A stretch of DNA of 64,000 bases from Streptomyces hoynatensis (GTDB lineage: Bacteria > Actinomycetota > Actinomycetes > Streptomycetales > Streptomycetaceae): contig NZ_RBAL01000009.1 in the NCBI RefSeq assembly GCF_003626535.1, positions 124,001-188,000 of the forward strand, in the 5' to 3' direction. How positions within the stretch are numbered: position 1 is the first letter of the stretch; each line of letters opens with the position of its first letter. The notes under the pieces are model-generated. The model saw only the letters and a program-made list of their open reading frames with translations, was not told where the DNA came from and did no database searches. Below are positions 24,346-34,989 of the stretch, one piece after another. Made by a program: the position numbers and the translations under genes.

Positions 24346-25342
24346 ATGGGTCAGACGGTGGTCATCACGGGCGCGACCGCGGGGGTCGGCCGGGCCACGG
24401 CGGAGCTGTTCGCCCGCAGGGGCGCCTCGATCGGGCTGCTCGCCCGCGGGGAGGAGGGCCTGCGGGGCGCGGTGGAGGACGTGCAGGCGGCCGGCGGCCG
24501 GGCGCTGCCGCTGCCCACCGACGTCGCCGAGGCCGCGCAGGTGGAGGCCGCGGCCCGCGCGGTGGTGGACGCGTTCGGCCCGATCGACGTCTGGGTGAAC
24601 GTCGCCTTCACCTCGGTCTTCGCCCGGTTCACCGACATCGAGCCCGAGGAGTTCGAGCGGGTCACGCGGGTGACCTACCTCGGGTTCGCCAACGGCACCA
24701 GGGCCGCGCTGCGGCACATGCTGCCCCGTGACGAGGGCACCATCGTGCAGGTCGGCTCGGCCCTGGCCTACCGCGGCATCCCCCTCCAGTCGGCGTACTG
24801 CGGCGCGAAGCACGCCATCAACGGCCTCACCGAGTCGGTGCGCACCGAGCTGATGCACGACAAGAGCCACGTCCGCGTCACCACGGTGCACCTGCCGGCC
24901 GTGAACACCCCGCAGTTCTCCTGGGTGCTGTCCCGGCTGCCCCGGCACCCGCAGCCGGTGCCGCCCATCTTCCAGCCGGAGACGATCGCGCGCGGCGTGC
25001 TGTTCGCCGCCGACCACCCCAGGCGCAGGGAGTACCTCCTGGGCGGCTCCACGGTGGGCACCGTGCTCGCCAACAAGGTGGTGCCCGGGCTGCTCGACCG
25101 CTACCTGGCCCGCACCGGCTTCGACTCGCAGCAGACCGACGAGGTGGTGGAGCCGGGGCGGCCGCACAACCTGTGGGAGCCGGTGGACGGGGCGCGGGGC
25201 CACGACCACGGCGCGCACGGGGCGTTCGACTCCCGCGCGCACCACAGGACGGGCCAGCTGTGGACCGCCAGGCACCGCAAGACCTCAGCGGCCGGCGCCA
25301 CGGTGGGGGCGGCGGGCTCCCTGCTGGCCGGGGCCGCGCTGC

Positions 25343-25368
<26 letters not shown>
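24346..25368 (+). CDS. Short-chain dehydrogenase/reductase with C-terminal membrane segment
   Basis: A 340-residue classical SDR. The nucleotide-binding motif is TGATAGVG at about 8-15, followed by NVA in place of NNAG (WVNVAFTS), catalytic Ser in VGSALAYRG, and Tyr151/Lys155 in YCGAKHA. Beyond the usual 250 residues there is a hydrophilic stretch rich in His and Asp (about 270-315), then a hydrophobic segment (GATVGAAGSLLAGAALL), so the enzyme may be membrane-attached. The oxidoreductase gene ends 194 bp upstream on the same strand. Its 3' end overlaps the convergent glgX gene by 26 bp. The substrate is unknown. Confidence 0.9.
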
Positions 25369-27580
<2,212 letters not shown>

Positions 27581-27923
27581 GTGCGCCTCCGCTCGGGATC
27601 TGCCGACATCTCCTCACCGCATGCACCGCGGGCACCCGGCGGGCCTCGTTCACTGCCGGCGCTCGGTGCTCACCGGCGCTCACCGGTGCTCGCGGCGTGC
27701 GCCGGCGCTCCTCGCGTTGCGCGCATCCGCCGCGTTGACCGCATGTGTCACGGTTCGCCCCATAGTGCCACGGGCGGCCGGCGGGAGGCCCGCGGAGCCG
27801 ATCGCGACCACTCCGAACTTGCAGCGGAACGGTGACAATTCACCTCCCTCCCCCGTCACAACAGTCTGATTACCTGGGCGCAAAGGGGCGTGTGCGCGGG
27901 GCGCACGCGAGGGGAGAACAATC
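27581..27923. promoter_or_regulatory. 343-bp divergent promoter region between glgX and the L,D-transpeptidase gene
   Basis: No gene is seen. It contains 10-bp near-tandem repeats of CACCGGCGCT type at 27661-27700, an AT-richer stretch at about 27805-27880 likely to hold a promoter for the rightward gene, and a small hairpin at 27888-27908 (arms GTGCGC/GCGCAC) just before the ribosome site GAGGGGAG. Confidence 0.5.
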
Positions 27924-29135
27924 GTGAGAACGCGGCCCAGACGCGCATGGATTCCGGCGGCGACGGCGGTCCTTTTCGGGGCGTTGCTGCTCGGCACCGC
28001 GGGGTGCAGCGGCAGCAGCGAGGCGAACGAACCGCCGGCCGGCGAGGGCGCCACGGCGGAGCAGGCCGAGCCCGTGCACATATCCGTGGCGCCGGGGGAC
28101 GGCGCCACCGGGGTGGCCACTTCGGGTGAACTTCAGGTGACCGCGCAGGACGGCACGCTGACGGAGGTGACCGTCGCGGACGCGGACGGGGCCGAGGTCC
28201 CGGGCGAGCTCACCGAGGACGGCGCAGGCTGGGCGCCCACCGAGCACCTGGCCAACGACACGGCCTACACCGTCACGGCCACCGGGAAGAACAGCGAGGG
28301 CGCCGAGGAGACCGTCAGCTCCCACTTCACCACGGTGGCCGCGGACGCCACCTTCACCACCAACTGGAACATCCCCGACGGCGCCGAGGTCGGGGTCGGC
28401 ATGGAGCTCTCGCTGACCTTCGACGCCGCCATCGAGAACCCGGACGAGGTCCGCGACGCGGTGCAGATCACCACCGAGCCCGAGGTCGAGGTCGCGGGCC
28501 ACTGGTTCGGCAGCAACCGCCTCGACTTCCGCCCCGAGGAGTACTGGGCGCCGGGCACCGAGGTGACCGTCAGGCTGCGGGAGCGCGGCGTCGAGGGCGC
28601 GCCCGGCGTGTACGGGACCGCCTACGAGGACCTGCACTTCACGATCGGCCGCAGCCAGGTCAGCACCGTGGACGTGGCCGCCCACACCATGGACGTGGTC
28701 CGGGACGGCGAGCGCGTGAAGACCATCCCGATCACCGCCGGCGCCCCCGGCCGCGACACCTGGCTGGGCCGCATGGTGATCACCGAGAGGCTCGTCGAGA
28801 CCCGGATGGACGGCGAGACGGTGGGTTACGGCGGCGAGTACGACATCCCGGACGTGCCGCACGCGATGCGGCTGACCAATTCGGGCACCTTCATCCACGG
28901 CAACTACTGGGCGGCGAGCTCGGTGTTCGGCAGCGAGAACAGCAGCCACGGCTGCATCGGCCTCGACGACACCCGCGGCGCCTCGGACGAGAGCACCGAC
29001 GCCTACTGGTTCTACGAGCACTCGATGATCGGCGACGTGGTCGAGGTGGTGAACTCCGACGACGAGGTGGTGGCCCCCGACAACGGGCTGACCGGCTGGA
29101 ACATGTCCTGGAGCGACTGGACCGCGGAGCAGTGA
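27924..29135 (+). CDS. L,D-transpeptidase lipoprotein with Ig-like domains
   Basis: A 403-residue cell-envelope enzyme forming 3-3 peptidoglycan cross-links. The lipobox ends in TAGC with Cys28 as the lipidated residue. Two Ig-like domains (about 50-145 and 150-255) precede the YkuD catalytic domain (about 255-375). The active site HGNYW...SSHGCIGL contains Cys344, with the second His just upstream as expected. The domain order matches the mycobacterial LdtMt2 type. The GTG start at 27924 has GAGGGGAG about 8 nt upstream. It is divergent from glgX and followed by a crotonase gene 93 bp downstream. Confidence 0.93.
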   Translation: MRTRPRRAWIPAATAVLFGALLLGTAGCSGSSEANEPPAGEGATAEQAEPVHISVAPGDGATGVATSGELQVTAQDGTLTEVTVADADGAEVPGELTEDGAGWAPTEHLANDTAYTVTATGKNSEGAEETVSSHFTTVAADATFTTNWNIPDGAEVGVGMELSLTFDAAIENPDEVRDAVQITTEPEVEVAGHWFGSNRLDFRPEEYWAPGTEVTVRLRERGVEGAPGVYGTAYEDLHFTIGRSQVSTVDVAAHTMDVVRDGERVKTIPITAGAPGRDTWLGRMVITERLVETRMDGETVGYGGEYDIPDVPHAMRLTNSGTFIHGNYWAASSVFGSENSSHGCIGLDDTRGASDESTDAYWFYEHSMIGDVVEVVNSDDEVVAPDNGLTGWNMSWSDWTAEQ

Positions 29136-29228
29136 GCGCCGGGCGAGGGGGCACCACCTCCTAGGGAGCCGCCTAGTGCGCCCGGGCCCTCCGTCCGCCG
29201 CGCGCCCGCCGCGGCTAGCCTGACGCGC

Positions 29229-30005
29229 ATGACTGTGCATCTGGAGGTGGCGGACGGGGTGGGCACCCTGCGCCTGGACCGTCCGCCGATGAACGCCCTC
29301 GACATCGCCGTCCAGGACCGCCTGCGGGAGCTGGCAGGGGAGGCGACCGCCCGCGCGGACGTGCGGGCGGTCGTGATCCGGGGCAGCGAGCGGGTGTTCG
29401 CGGCGGGCGCGGACATCAAGGAGATGCGGGCCATGGACCACGCCGCGATGATCGAGCGGTCCCGTGGCCTCCAGGAGGCGTTCACCGCCGTGGCCCGCAT
29501 CCCGAAGCCGGTGATCGCGGCCCTGACCGGCTACGCCCTCGGCGGCGGGCTCGAACTCGCGCTGTGCGCCGACCTCAGGATCGCCGCCGAGGACGCCAGG
29601 TTCGGCCAGCCCGAGATCCAGCTCGGGCTCATCCCCGGGGCGGGCGGCACCCAGCGGCTGCCGCGGCTGATCGGCCCCTCGCGGGCCAAGGACCTGATCT
29701 TCACCGGCCGGCACGTGAAGGCGGACGAGGCGCTGTCGATGGGCCTGGTGGACCGGGTGGTGCCGGCCGCGGAGGTCTTCGCCGAGGCGCGGGCCCTGGC
29801 CGTGCGGCTGGCGGCGGGCCCGGCGACGGCGCTGCGCGCCGCCAAGGAGGCGGTGGACGCCGGCCTGGAGACGGACCTCGACACCGGGCTGACCCTCGAA
29901 CGCACCTGGTTCGCCGGGCTCTTCGCCACCGAGGACCGGGACTACGGGATGCGCAGCTTCGTCGAGGACGGCCCGGGGAAGGCGGTCTTCTGGCCCCGGG
30001 GCTGA
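29229..30005 (+). CDS. Enoyl-CoA hydratase/isomerase family protein
   Basis: A 258-residue crotonase-family protein. The oxyanion-hole segments are FAAGADIKEM and GYALGGGLELALCADLRIAAE, and the active-site region FGQPEIQLGLIPGAGGTQRLPRLIG retains the Glu of active hydratases in PEI. It probably hydrates 2-enoyl-CoA in beta-oxidation. The start is ATG at 29229, with little Shine-Dalgarno match (the sequence before it is GCCTGACGCGC), so a leaderless or weakly initiated message is possible. It stands alone between an L,D-transpeptidase and a small ATPase gene. Confidence 0.92.
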   Translation: MTVHLEVADGVGTLRLDRPPMNALDIAVQDRLRELAGEATARADVRAVVIRGSERVFAAGADIKEMRAMDHAAMIERSRGLQEAFTAVARIPKPVIAALTGYALGGGLELALCADLRIAAEDARFGQPEIQLGLIPGAGGTQRLPRLIGPSRAKDLIFTGRHVKADEALSMGLVDRVVPAAEVFAEARALAVRLAAGPATALRAAKEAVDAGLETDLDTGLTLERTWFAGLFATEDRDYGMRSFVEDGPGKAVFWPRG

Positions 30006-30045
30006 GCGCCGCCGCGCCACGCCCTTCCCGGACGGGCCTGCCGTG

Positions 30046-30130
30046 GGCATATGTACGGCAGCACCGCGGCACCACTCACCCCAGAGGGGGCACTTCCCAC
30101 CGAACGGCCCACGCGTCCGGCATATGCACG
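30046..30130. repeat. Two direct repeats GGCATATGYACG upstream of the small ATPase gene
   Basis: GGCATATGTACG (30046-30057) and GGCATATGCACG (30119-30130) are 73 bp apart, the second ending 13 bp before the ATG at 30144. The CATATG cores are rare AT-rich points in this genome, so a regulator pair site is plausible. Confidence 0.4.
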
Positions 30131-30143
30131 CCATGATGGGGGC

Positions 30144-30611
30144 ATGGCAGCGACGGCACATCCAAGCGACGTCATCGGCGAGGAGGAGCTCACCGACGCG
30201 GACCCCTCGGCGGCCGAGCTCTGCCTCCCCTCGCGGCCCGAGTCCGCGGCCTGGGCCAGGCGCGTGACCAGGCGCCAGCTGCAGGGCAGGTGGCTGCTTC
30301 CGGCCGAGCTGACCGAGGACGCGGTGCTTCTCGTCTCCGAACTCGTGGGCAACGCGGTGCGGCACGCCGGCGCGCACTCCTTCGGGCTGCGGCTCAGGCG
30401 CCGCCGCGGCTGGGTGCGCGCCGAGGTCCGCGACCCCTCCCGGGCCCTGCCCTGCCGGCTGCCGGTCCGGGAGATGGACGTCGTCAGCGGCCGGGGCCTC
30501 TTCCTCGTCGACACCCTCGCCGACCGCTGGGGCGTCGACCTCCTCCCCTGCGGCAAGACCACCTGGTTCGAGATGCGGGTGCCCTCGCGGGGCCCCGCCT
30601 CGCCGGCCTGA
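30144..30611 (+). CDS. RsbW-like ATP-binding protein (anti-sigma kinase type)
   Basis: A 155-residue single-domain GHKL ATPase of the HATPase_c_2 (RsbW/SpoIIAB-like) type, numerous in Streptomyces. The N box is LLVSELVGNAVRHAG, followed by AEVRDPSRALP in place of a classic G1 box, and GRGLFLVDTLADRWGV as the G2-like box. Such proteins phosphorylate anti-anti-sigma factors or bind sigma factors. No partner gene is adjacent, so its target is unknown. The start ATG at 30144 (MAATAHPSD) has GGGGG upstream; an earlier in-frame ATG at 30051 lies within the GGCATATG repeat and is less likely. Confidence 0.88.
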   Translation: MAATAHPSDVIGEEELTDADPSAAELCLPSRPESAAWARRVTRRQLQGRWLLPAELTEDAVLLVSELVGNAVRHAGAHSFGLRLRRRRGWVRAEVRDPSRALPCRLPVREMDVVSGRGLFLVDTLADRWGVDLLPCGKTTWFEMRVPSRGPASPA

Positions 30612-30640
30612 CCCGGGCGGCACCCACGGCGCACGGCGGC

Positions 30641-30712
30641 CCACGGCAGCACCGCGGCCCACGGCAGCACCGCGGCGCCCGGCAGCACCGCGGCGCCCGG
30701 CGGGGCCGCGGC
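30641..30712. repeat. 18-bp tandem repeat, four copies
   Basis: Unit CCACGGCAGCACCGCGGC occurs twice exactly, then as GCCCGGCAGCACCGCGGC and GCCCGGCGGGGCCGCGGC, without spacers. It fills the gap between two convergent genes just before a terminator hairpin. Confidence 0.85.
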
Positions 30713-30739
30713 GCACGCCGGCGGGCGCGCGCCCGCCAC

Positions 30740-30762
30740 CGGGAGGCCGCCCGGGCCTCCCG
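30740..30762. terminator. Stem-loop between convergent small genes
   Basis: 9-bp arms CGGGAGGCC/GGCCTCCCG with a 5-nt loop. It lies beyond the ATPase gene stop (30611) and 15 bp from the stop of the small gene on the other strand, so it could serve both. Confidence 0.55.
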
Positions 30763-30777
30763 AGGCGCGGGCGCGCC

Positions 30778-31086
30778 TCAGGCCCGGCCGGCCAGGCCCC
30801 GACTCGCGCGGCGGCGCCGGTCGTTGCACAGCAGGCACCGGCCCCAGCCGGGCGGGAGCGGGTCGTCCTTGTCGCCGTAGAGGGGGTCGACCGCCCCACG
30901 CGGGTGCTCCCGGCAGCCGGTGGTGCCCGGCCCCGCGCCGAGCGCCTGGGCCGCGGCCAGCGCCCGCCGCAGGGCGTCCACCAGCACCTCCGCCTGCTCG
31001 CCCGAGGGCGGCTGCACGTCGAAGGCGATGTCGGACGCCGTCCGCAGGGAGGTCTGCAACTCCCTCAGCTCTGTGGGCTGACTCAT
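30778..31086 (-). CDS. Small conserved hypothetical protein with a Cys motif
   Basis: A 102-residue protein I cannot assign. The N-terminal half is predicted helical (MSQPTELRELQTSLRTASDIAFDV, then QAEVLVDALRRALAAAQALG). The C-terminal half holds GCREHPRGAVDPLYGDKDD and WGRCLLCNDRRRR, where a Cys/His and CLLC set could bind a metal. The ATG at 31086 is chosen because the longer frame adds only eight residues. It is divergent from the ABC exporter genes with a 135-bp gap. The composition and ending suggest a real, cytosolic protein, and similar proteins are common in Streptomyces from memory. Confidence 0.7.
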   Translation of the reverse strand: MSQPTELRELQTSLRTASDIAFDVQPPSGEQAEVLVDALRRALAAAQALGAGPGTTGCREHPRGAVDPLYGDKDDPLPPGWGRCLLCNDRRRRASRGLAGRA

Positions 31087-31221
31087 GCCCGCCAGCCTAA
31101 GAGCCCCCACCGACAGCCGCGCCCGCGGGCCGGGAAGCGGCGGCCCACCACCCCCTCCGTCCTGCGCCCTAGGCCGAAAACCCGTGGGCAGTGTCAGGGG
31201 CGAAACGTACTCTCGAAGCTG

Positions 31222-33054
31222 ATGTCTGCCTCAGCCGAAGCCCAAGCCGCCCCTGCCCGAAAACGTTCCGTCGTCCGCTCCCTGCTCCGGCTGTGGCCCT
31301 ATGTACGCCCCGTGCGGGCCAGGGTCTTCGGCGCCGCCGCGGTCGCGGTCGCCGGCTCCTCGATGTCCCTGGTGATGCCGCTGGTGCTGAAGTGGATCGT
31401 GGACGGCCCGGTCAGCGACGGGGACGAGGCCGGCGTGTGGCTCGGCGGTGCCCTGCTGCTCGGCGTGGGCCTGTTCGAGGCGGGCCTCTTCGGCCTGCGG
31501 CGCTGGCTGGTCGCCAGGCCGCTCGCCGGCGTCGAGGCGGCGATGCGCTCGGAGCTCTACCGGCACGTGCAGCGGCTGCCGGTCACCTTCCACGACCGCT
31601 GGCCCACCGGCCAGCTGCTCTCGCGCGGCACCGGCGACCTGCAGCTGCTGCGGCAGTTCCTCGCCTTCGGCCTCACCTTCCTGATCGTCAACAGCACGAC
31701 CATCCTCATCGGCTTCGGCGTGCTGCTCGTCCAGGACTGGACCCTCGGCCTGGTGCTGATCGCGCCCGTGGTCCCGCTGATCGCGCTGAGCTGGGTGTTC
31801 GAGTCGCGGTTCTCGGTGGTGGCCCGGCGGGCCCAGGACCAGATGGGCGACCTGACCACGGTGGTGGAGGAGTCGATCCTCGGCATCCGCATCATCAAGG
31901 GCTTCGGCCGGCACCGCAGCCAGGCCGAGGCGTTCCGCGTCCTCTCCCACCGCCTGATGGACACCGAGCTGCACAAGGCGCGGCTGCTCGCCGCGATCTG
32001 GCTGGTCATCGCCTCGCTCCCGGAGCTCTTCCTGGGGGCCGCCCTGGTCCTGGGCGTCGACCGGGTCGCCGACGGCGACCTGACGGCGGGCACCCTGGTC
32101 GCCTTCATGACCACGGCGATGGCGCTGCGCTGGCCGGTGGAGTCGATCGGCTTCCTGCTCGCGCTGACCAACGAGTCGGCCGCCGCCACCGACCGCTTCT
32201 TCGAGGTGCTCGACGAGCCGGTGCCCGCCGAGCCCGCCGGCGGCGCCCGGCTGCCCGCCGCCCCCGCCGCGCCGGGCCGGGGCGCGCCGGCCGGCGACGG
32301 CATCCGCTTCACCGACGTCGTCTTCCGCTACCCGGACAGCCCGCCCGGCAGCCCGCCGGTGCTCGACGGGGTGAACCTGCACGTCGCCCCGGGCGAGACG
32401 ATGGCCCTCGTCGGCGGCACGGGCAGCGGCAAGACGACGCTGGTCACCCTGCTGCCGAGGCTGCACGAGGTCACCTCGGGCCGCATCACCCTGGACGGCA
32501 CCGACATCGCCGGCCTCTCGCGGCACGAGGTGCGCCGGCACGTGGCGATGGCCTTCGAGGAGCCCACGCTGTTCTCCGCGTCCGTCGCGGAGAACGTCCT
32601 GATGGGCGCGGCCGAGGCCGACCGGGACGACCTGGCGCGGGCCCTGCGCACCAGTCAGTCGGAGGGCTTCGTGCGGGCGCTGCCCGAGGGCGAGGACACC
32701 CAGGTCGGCGAGCAGGGCCTGAGCCTGTCCGGCGGCCAGCGGCAGCGCCTCGCGCTGGCCCGCGCCGTCGTCGGCCGCCCCAGGTTCCTGGTGCTGGACG
32801 ACCCGCTCTCCGCCCTCGACGTCCACACCGAGGCCAGGGTCGAGGCGGCCCTGCGCGACGTGCTCGCCACCACCACGGCGCTCGTCGTCGCGCACCGCCC
32901 CTCCACGGTGCAGCTCGCCGACCGGGTGGCGCTGCTCTCCGGCGGCCGGATCGCCGCCGTCGGCACCCACGCCGAACTGCTGCACACCAACGCCGAGTAC
33001 CGCCACCTGATGACGGGCAGGCACGCCGAGCAGCCGGAGGTCTCCGCCCGATGA
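31222..33054 (+). CDS. ABC exporter half-transporter, subunit with degenerate ATP site
   Basis: A 610-residue half-transporter with six membrane helices (about 30-320) fused to an ATPase domain (about 360-600). Walker A is GGTGSGKTT, the signature LSLSGGQRQR, and the switch His is in VVAHRP. Two catalytic positions are altered: the Q-loop reads AFEEPTLFS (Glu446 for Gln) and the residue after Walker B is Asp527 in VLDDPLSALD instead of Glu. This is the pattern of the degenerate half of heterodimeric exporters such as TM287/288. The start ATG at 31222 was chosen over the longer frame. The stop overlaps the partner's ATG by 4 bp. Substrate unknown, probably a drug, lipid or peptide. Confidence 0.93.
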   Translation: MSASAEAQAAPARKRSVVRSLLRLWPYVRPVRARVFGAAAVAVAGSSMSLVMPLVLKWIVDGPVSDGDEAGVWLGGALLLGVGLFEAGLFGLRRWLVARPLAGVEAAMRSELYRHVQRLPVTFHDRWPTGQLLSRGTGDLQLLRQFLAFGLTFLIVNSTTILIGFGVLLVQDWTLGLVLIAPVVPLIALSWVFESRFSVVARRAQDQMGDLTTVVEESILGIRIIKGFGRHRSQAEAFRVLSHRLMDTELHKARLLAAIWLVIASLPELFLGAALVLGVDRVADGDLTAGTLVAFMTTAMALRWPVESIGFLLALTNESAAATDRFFEVLDEPVPAEPAGGARLPAAPAAPGRGAPAGDGIRFTDVVFRYPDSPPGSPPVLDGVNLHVAPGETMALVGGTGSGKTTLVTLLPRLHEVTSGRITLDGTDIAGLSRHEVRRHVAMAFEEPTLFSASVAENVLMGAAEADRDDLARALRTSQSEGFVRALPEGEDTQVGEQGLSLSGGQRQRLALARAVVGRPRFLVLDDPLSALDVHTEARVEAALRDVLATTTALVVAHRPSTVQLADRVALLSGGRIAAVGTHAELLHTNAEYRHLMTGRHAEQPEVSAR

Positions 33055-34919
33055 GCACCACCGTCGACGCCGGCGGACGGCAGACGCCGCCGCCCGGGCC
33101 CGAGGACCTGCCGGGCCTGCCCGGCCCCACGGACCCCTTCGACCAGGACCGGCTGCCCGCGCCGGCCGGCGCCTCGCGGCGGCTGCTCGGCTCGCTGCTG
33201 CTCCCGCACCGGGCGCGGGTCGCGCTCGGCGCCCTGCTGCTGCTCACCCAGCAGGCCGCGGTGCAGGCCGGGCCGCTGCTGGTCGCCTACGCCATCGACA
33301 GCGGCGTGCCCGCGCTGCGCGAGGACGACCGCGGCCCGCTGATCGCCGTGGCCGTCGCCTACTTCCTGTGCGCGGCGGGAGGCGGGCTGCTCCAGGCCGC
33401 GTACGTGCGGGTCGCCGCGCGGATCAACCAGAGCATCCTGCTCGACCTGCGCGGCCGGATCTACCGGCACGCGCAGGCGCTCAGCCTCGACTTCCACGAC
33501 CGGTACACCTCGGGGCGGCTGATCTCCAGGTCGACGAGCGACGTGCAGTCGCTGCGCGACCTGCTGGAGGAGGGCCTCCAGGAGATGCTGCTGATCCTGG
33601 TCTCGGTCGGCTACATCGGCCTGCTGCTCTTCTACCTCGACGTCGGGCTCGGCGGGGCGGCCCTGCTGTCCTTCGTGCCGCTGTTCCTGCTGGTGCGCGG
33701 CTACCGGCGGCGCTCGGCCGAGCGGTTCAGCAAGCGGTCGACGGCGATCGCCGCGGTCATCGTCAAGTTCGCCGAGACCATCAACGGCATCCGGCCGGTG
33801 AAGGCGTTCCGCCGCGAGGAGGCCAACGCCGCGGAGTTCGACCGGCTGAACCGGCGGCACGAGCGGCTCAACGGCGACACGCTGCTGGAGATGAGCCGCT
33901 TCGTCGTCACCTCCCGGATGACGGCCGCGGTGGCGGTCGCCGCCATCGTGCTCTGGGGCGCCCAGCGGGTGGCCTCGGGCGATCTCGAACTCGGGGCGCT
34001 GGCCGCCGGCGCGCTGTACATCAGGCGGCTGTACGACCCGCTCGACCGCTTCGCGATGATCCTGAACAACTACCAGTCCGCGGTCGCCTCCCTGGAGAAG
34101 ATCGCCGGGCTGCTCGCCCAGCGGCCCGACGTGCCGGAGCCCGCGCACCCGGTGCGGCTGCCGGAGCGGCCGGCGGGCGCGCCCGGGCGCGAGGTGCTCT
34201 TCGAGGAGGTGCGCTTCGCCTACCGGACCGGCGGGGAGGTGCTGCCCCGCTTCCGGCTCTCGCTCCCCGCGGGCCAGACCTGTGCCCTGGTCGGCGCCAC
34301 CGGCGCGGGCAAGTCCACCCTGGCCAAGCTGCTCGCCAGGTTCTACGACCCGACCGAGGGGCGGGTGCTGCTCGACGGCGTCGACCTGCGGGACCTGGCG
34401 CTGCCCGAGCTGCGGCGCGGGGTGGTGATGGTGACGCAGGAGGCGTTCCTGTTCTCCGGCACGGTGGCGGAGAACATCGCGATCGGCAAGCCCGACGCCA
34501 CCCCGGAGGAGATCGAGCAGGCCGCCAAGGCCATCGGCGCGCACGACTTCATCGCCGCCCTGCCCGAGGGCTACGACACGGACGTGCGCAAGCGCGGCGG
34601 CCGGATCTCGGCCGGCCAGCGCCAGCTGGTGGCCTTCGCCAGGGTGCTGCTCGCCGACCCCTCGGTGGTGATCCTGGACGAGGCCACCTCCTCGCTCGAC
34701 GTGCCGGGCGAGCGGGCGGTGCAGGAGGCGATGGTCACGGTGCTGCACGGGCGTACCGCGATGGTGATCGCGCACCGGCTCTCGACCGTGGAGATCGCCG
34801 ACCGGGTGCTGGTGATGGAGGCGGGCCGGATCGTGGAGGACGGGCCGCCGGCCGAGCTGATCGCCGGCACGGGCCGCTTCTCCGACCTGCACCGGGCCTG
34901 GCGCGAGAGCCTGGCCTGA
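33051..34919 (+). CDS. ABC exporter half-transporter, catalytically canonical partner
   Basis: A 622-residue half-transporter, second subunit of the heterodimer, starting with ATG inside the previous stop codon (ATGA). A hydrophilic N-terminus of about 40 residues precedes six membrane helices and an ATPase domain. Walker A is GATGAGKST, the Q-loop is VTQEAFLFS with Gln, Walker B is VVILDEATSSLD with catalytic Glu, and the switch His is in VIAHRLST. Its signature motif is changed to ISAGQRQ (Ala521 for Gly). Thus this subunit's Walker motifs pair with the other subunit's LSGGQ to form the one consensus ATP site. A strong hairpin follows. Confidence 0.93.
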   Translation: MSTTVDAGGRQTPPPGPEDLPGLPGPTDPFDQDRLPAPAGASRRLLGSLLLPHRARVALGALLLLTQQAAVQAGPLLVAYAIDSGVPALREDDRGPLIAVAVAYFLCAAGGGLLQAAYVRVAARINQSILLDLRGRIYRHAQALSLDFHDRYTSGRLISRSTSDVQSLRDLLEEGLQEMLLILVSVGYIGLLLFYLDVGLGGAALLSFVPLFLLVRGYRRRSAERFSKRSTAIAAVIVKFAETINGIRPVKAFRREEANAAEFDRLNRRHERLNGDTLLEMSRFVVTSRMTAAVAVAAIVLWGAQRVASGDLELGALAAGALYIRRLYDPLDRFAMILNNYQSAVASLEKIAGLLAQRPDVPEPAHPVRLPERPAGAPGREVLFEEVRFAYRTGGEVLPRFRLSLPAGQTCALVGATGAGKSTLAKLLARFYDPTEGRVLLDGVDLRDLALPELRRGVVMVTQEAFLFSGTVAENIAIGKPDATPEEIEQAAKAIGAHDFIAALPEGYDTDVRKRGGRISAGQRQLVAFARVLLADPSVVILDEATSSLDVPGERAVQEAMVTVLHGRTAMVIAHRLSTVEIADRVLVMEAGRIVEDGPPAELIAGTGRFSDLHRAWRESLA

Positions 34920-34924
34920 ACGCG

Positions 34925-34957
34925 CCCGCCCCGCGCCCGGAGAGGGCGCGGGGCGGG
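34925..34957 (+). terminator. Strong terminator hairpin after the ABC exporter operon
   Basis: 14-bp perfect arms beginning CCCGCCCCGCGCCC with a GGAGA loop, starting 6 bp after the exporter stop. GlgP converges from the other side, so it may act for both. Confidence 0.65.
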
Positions 34958-34989
34958 GTGGCGCGGCGGCGCGGGCGGGGCGGGGTCCC

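Noticed and set aside
27888..27923. c-di-AMP or other riboswitch before the L,D-transpeptidase gene
   Set aside because: Only one 6-bp hairpin is visible, too short for any known aptamer; no conserved aptamer core was recognised.
30641..30712. CRISPR-like array
   Set aside because: The 18-bp units are directly adjacent with no spacers, and no cas genes are present.
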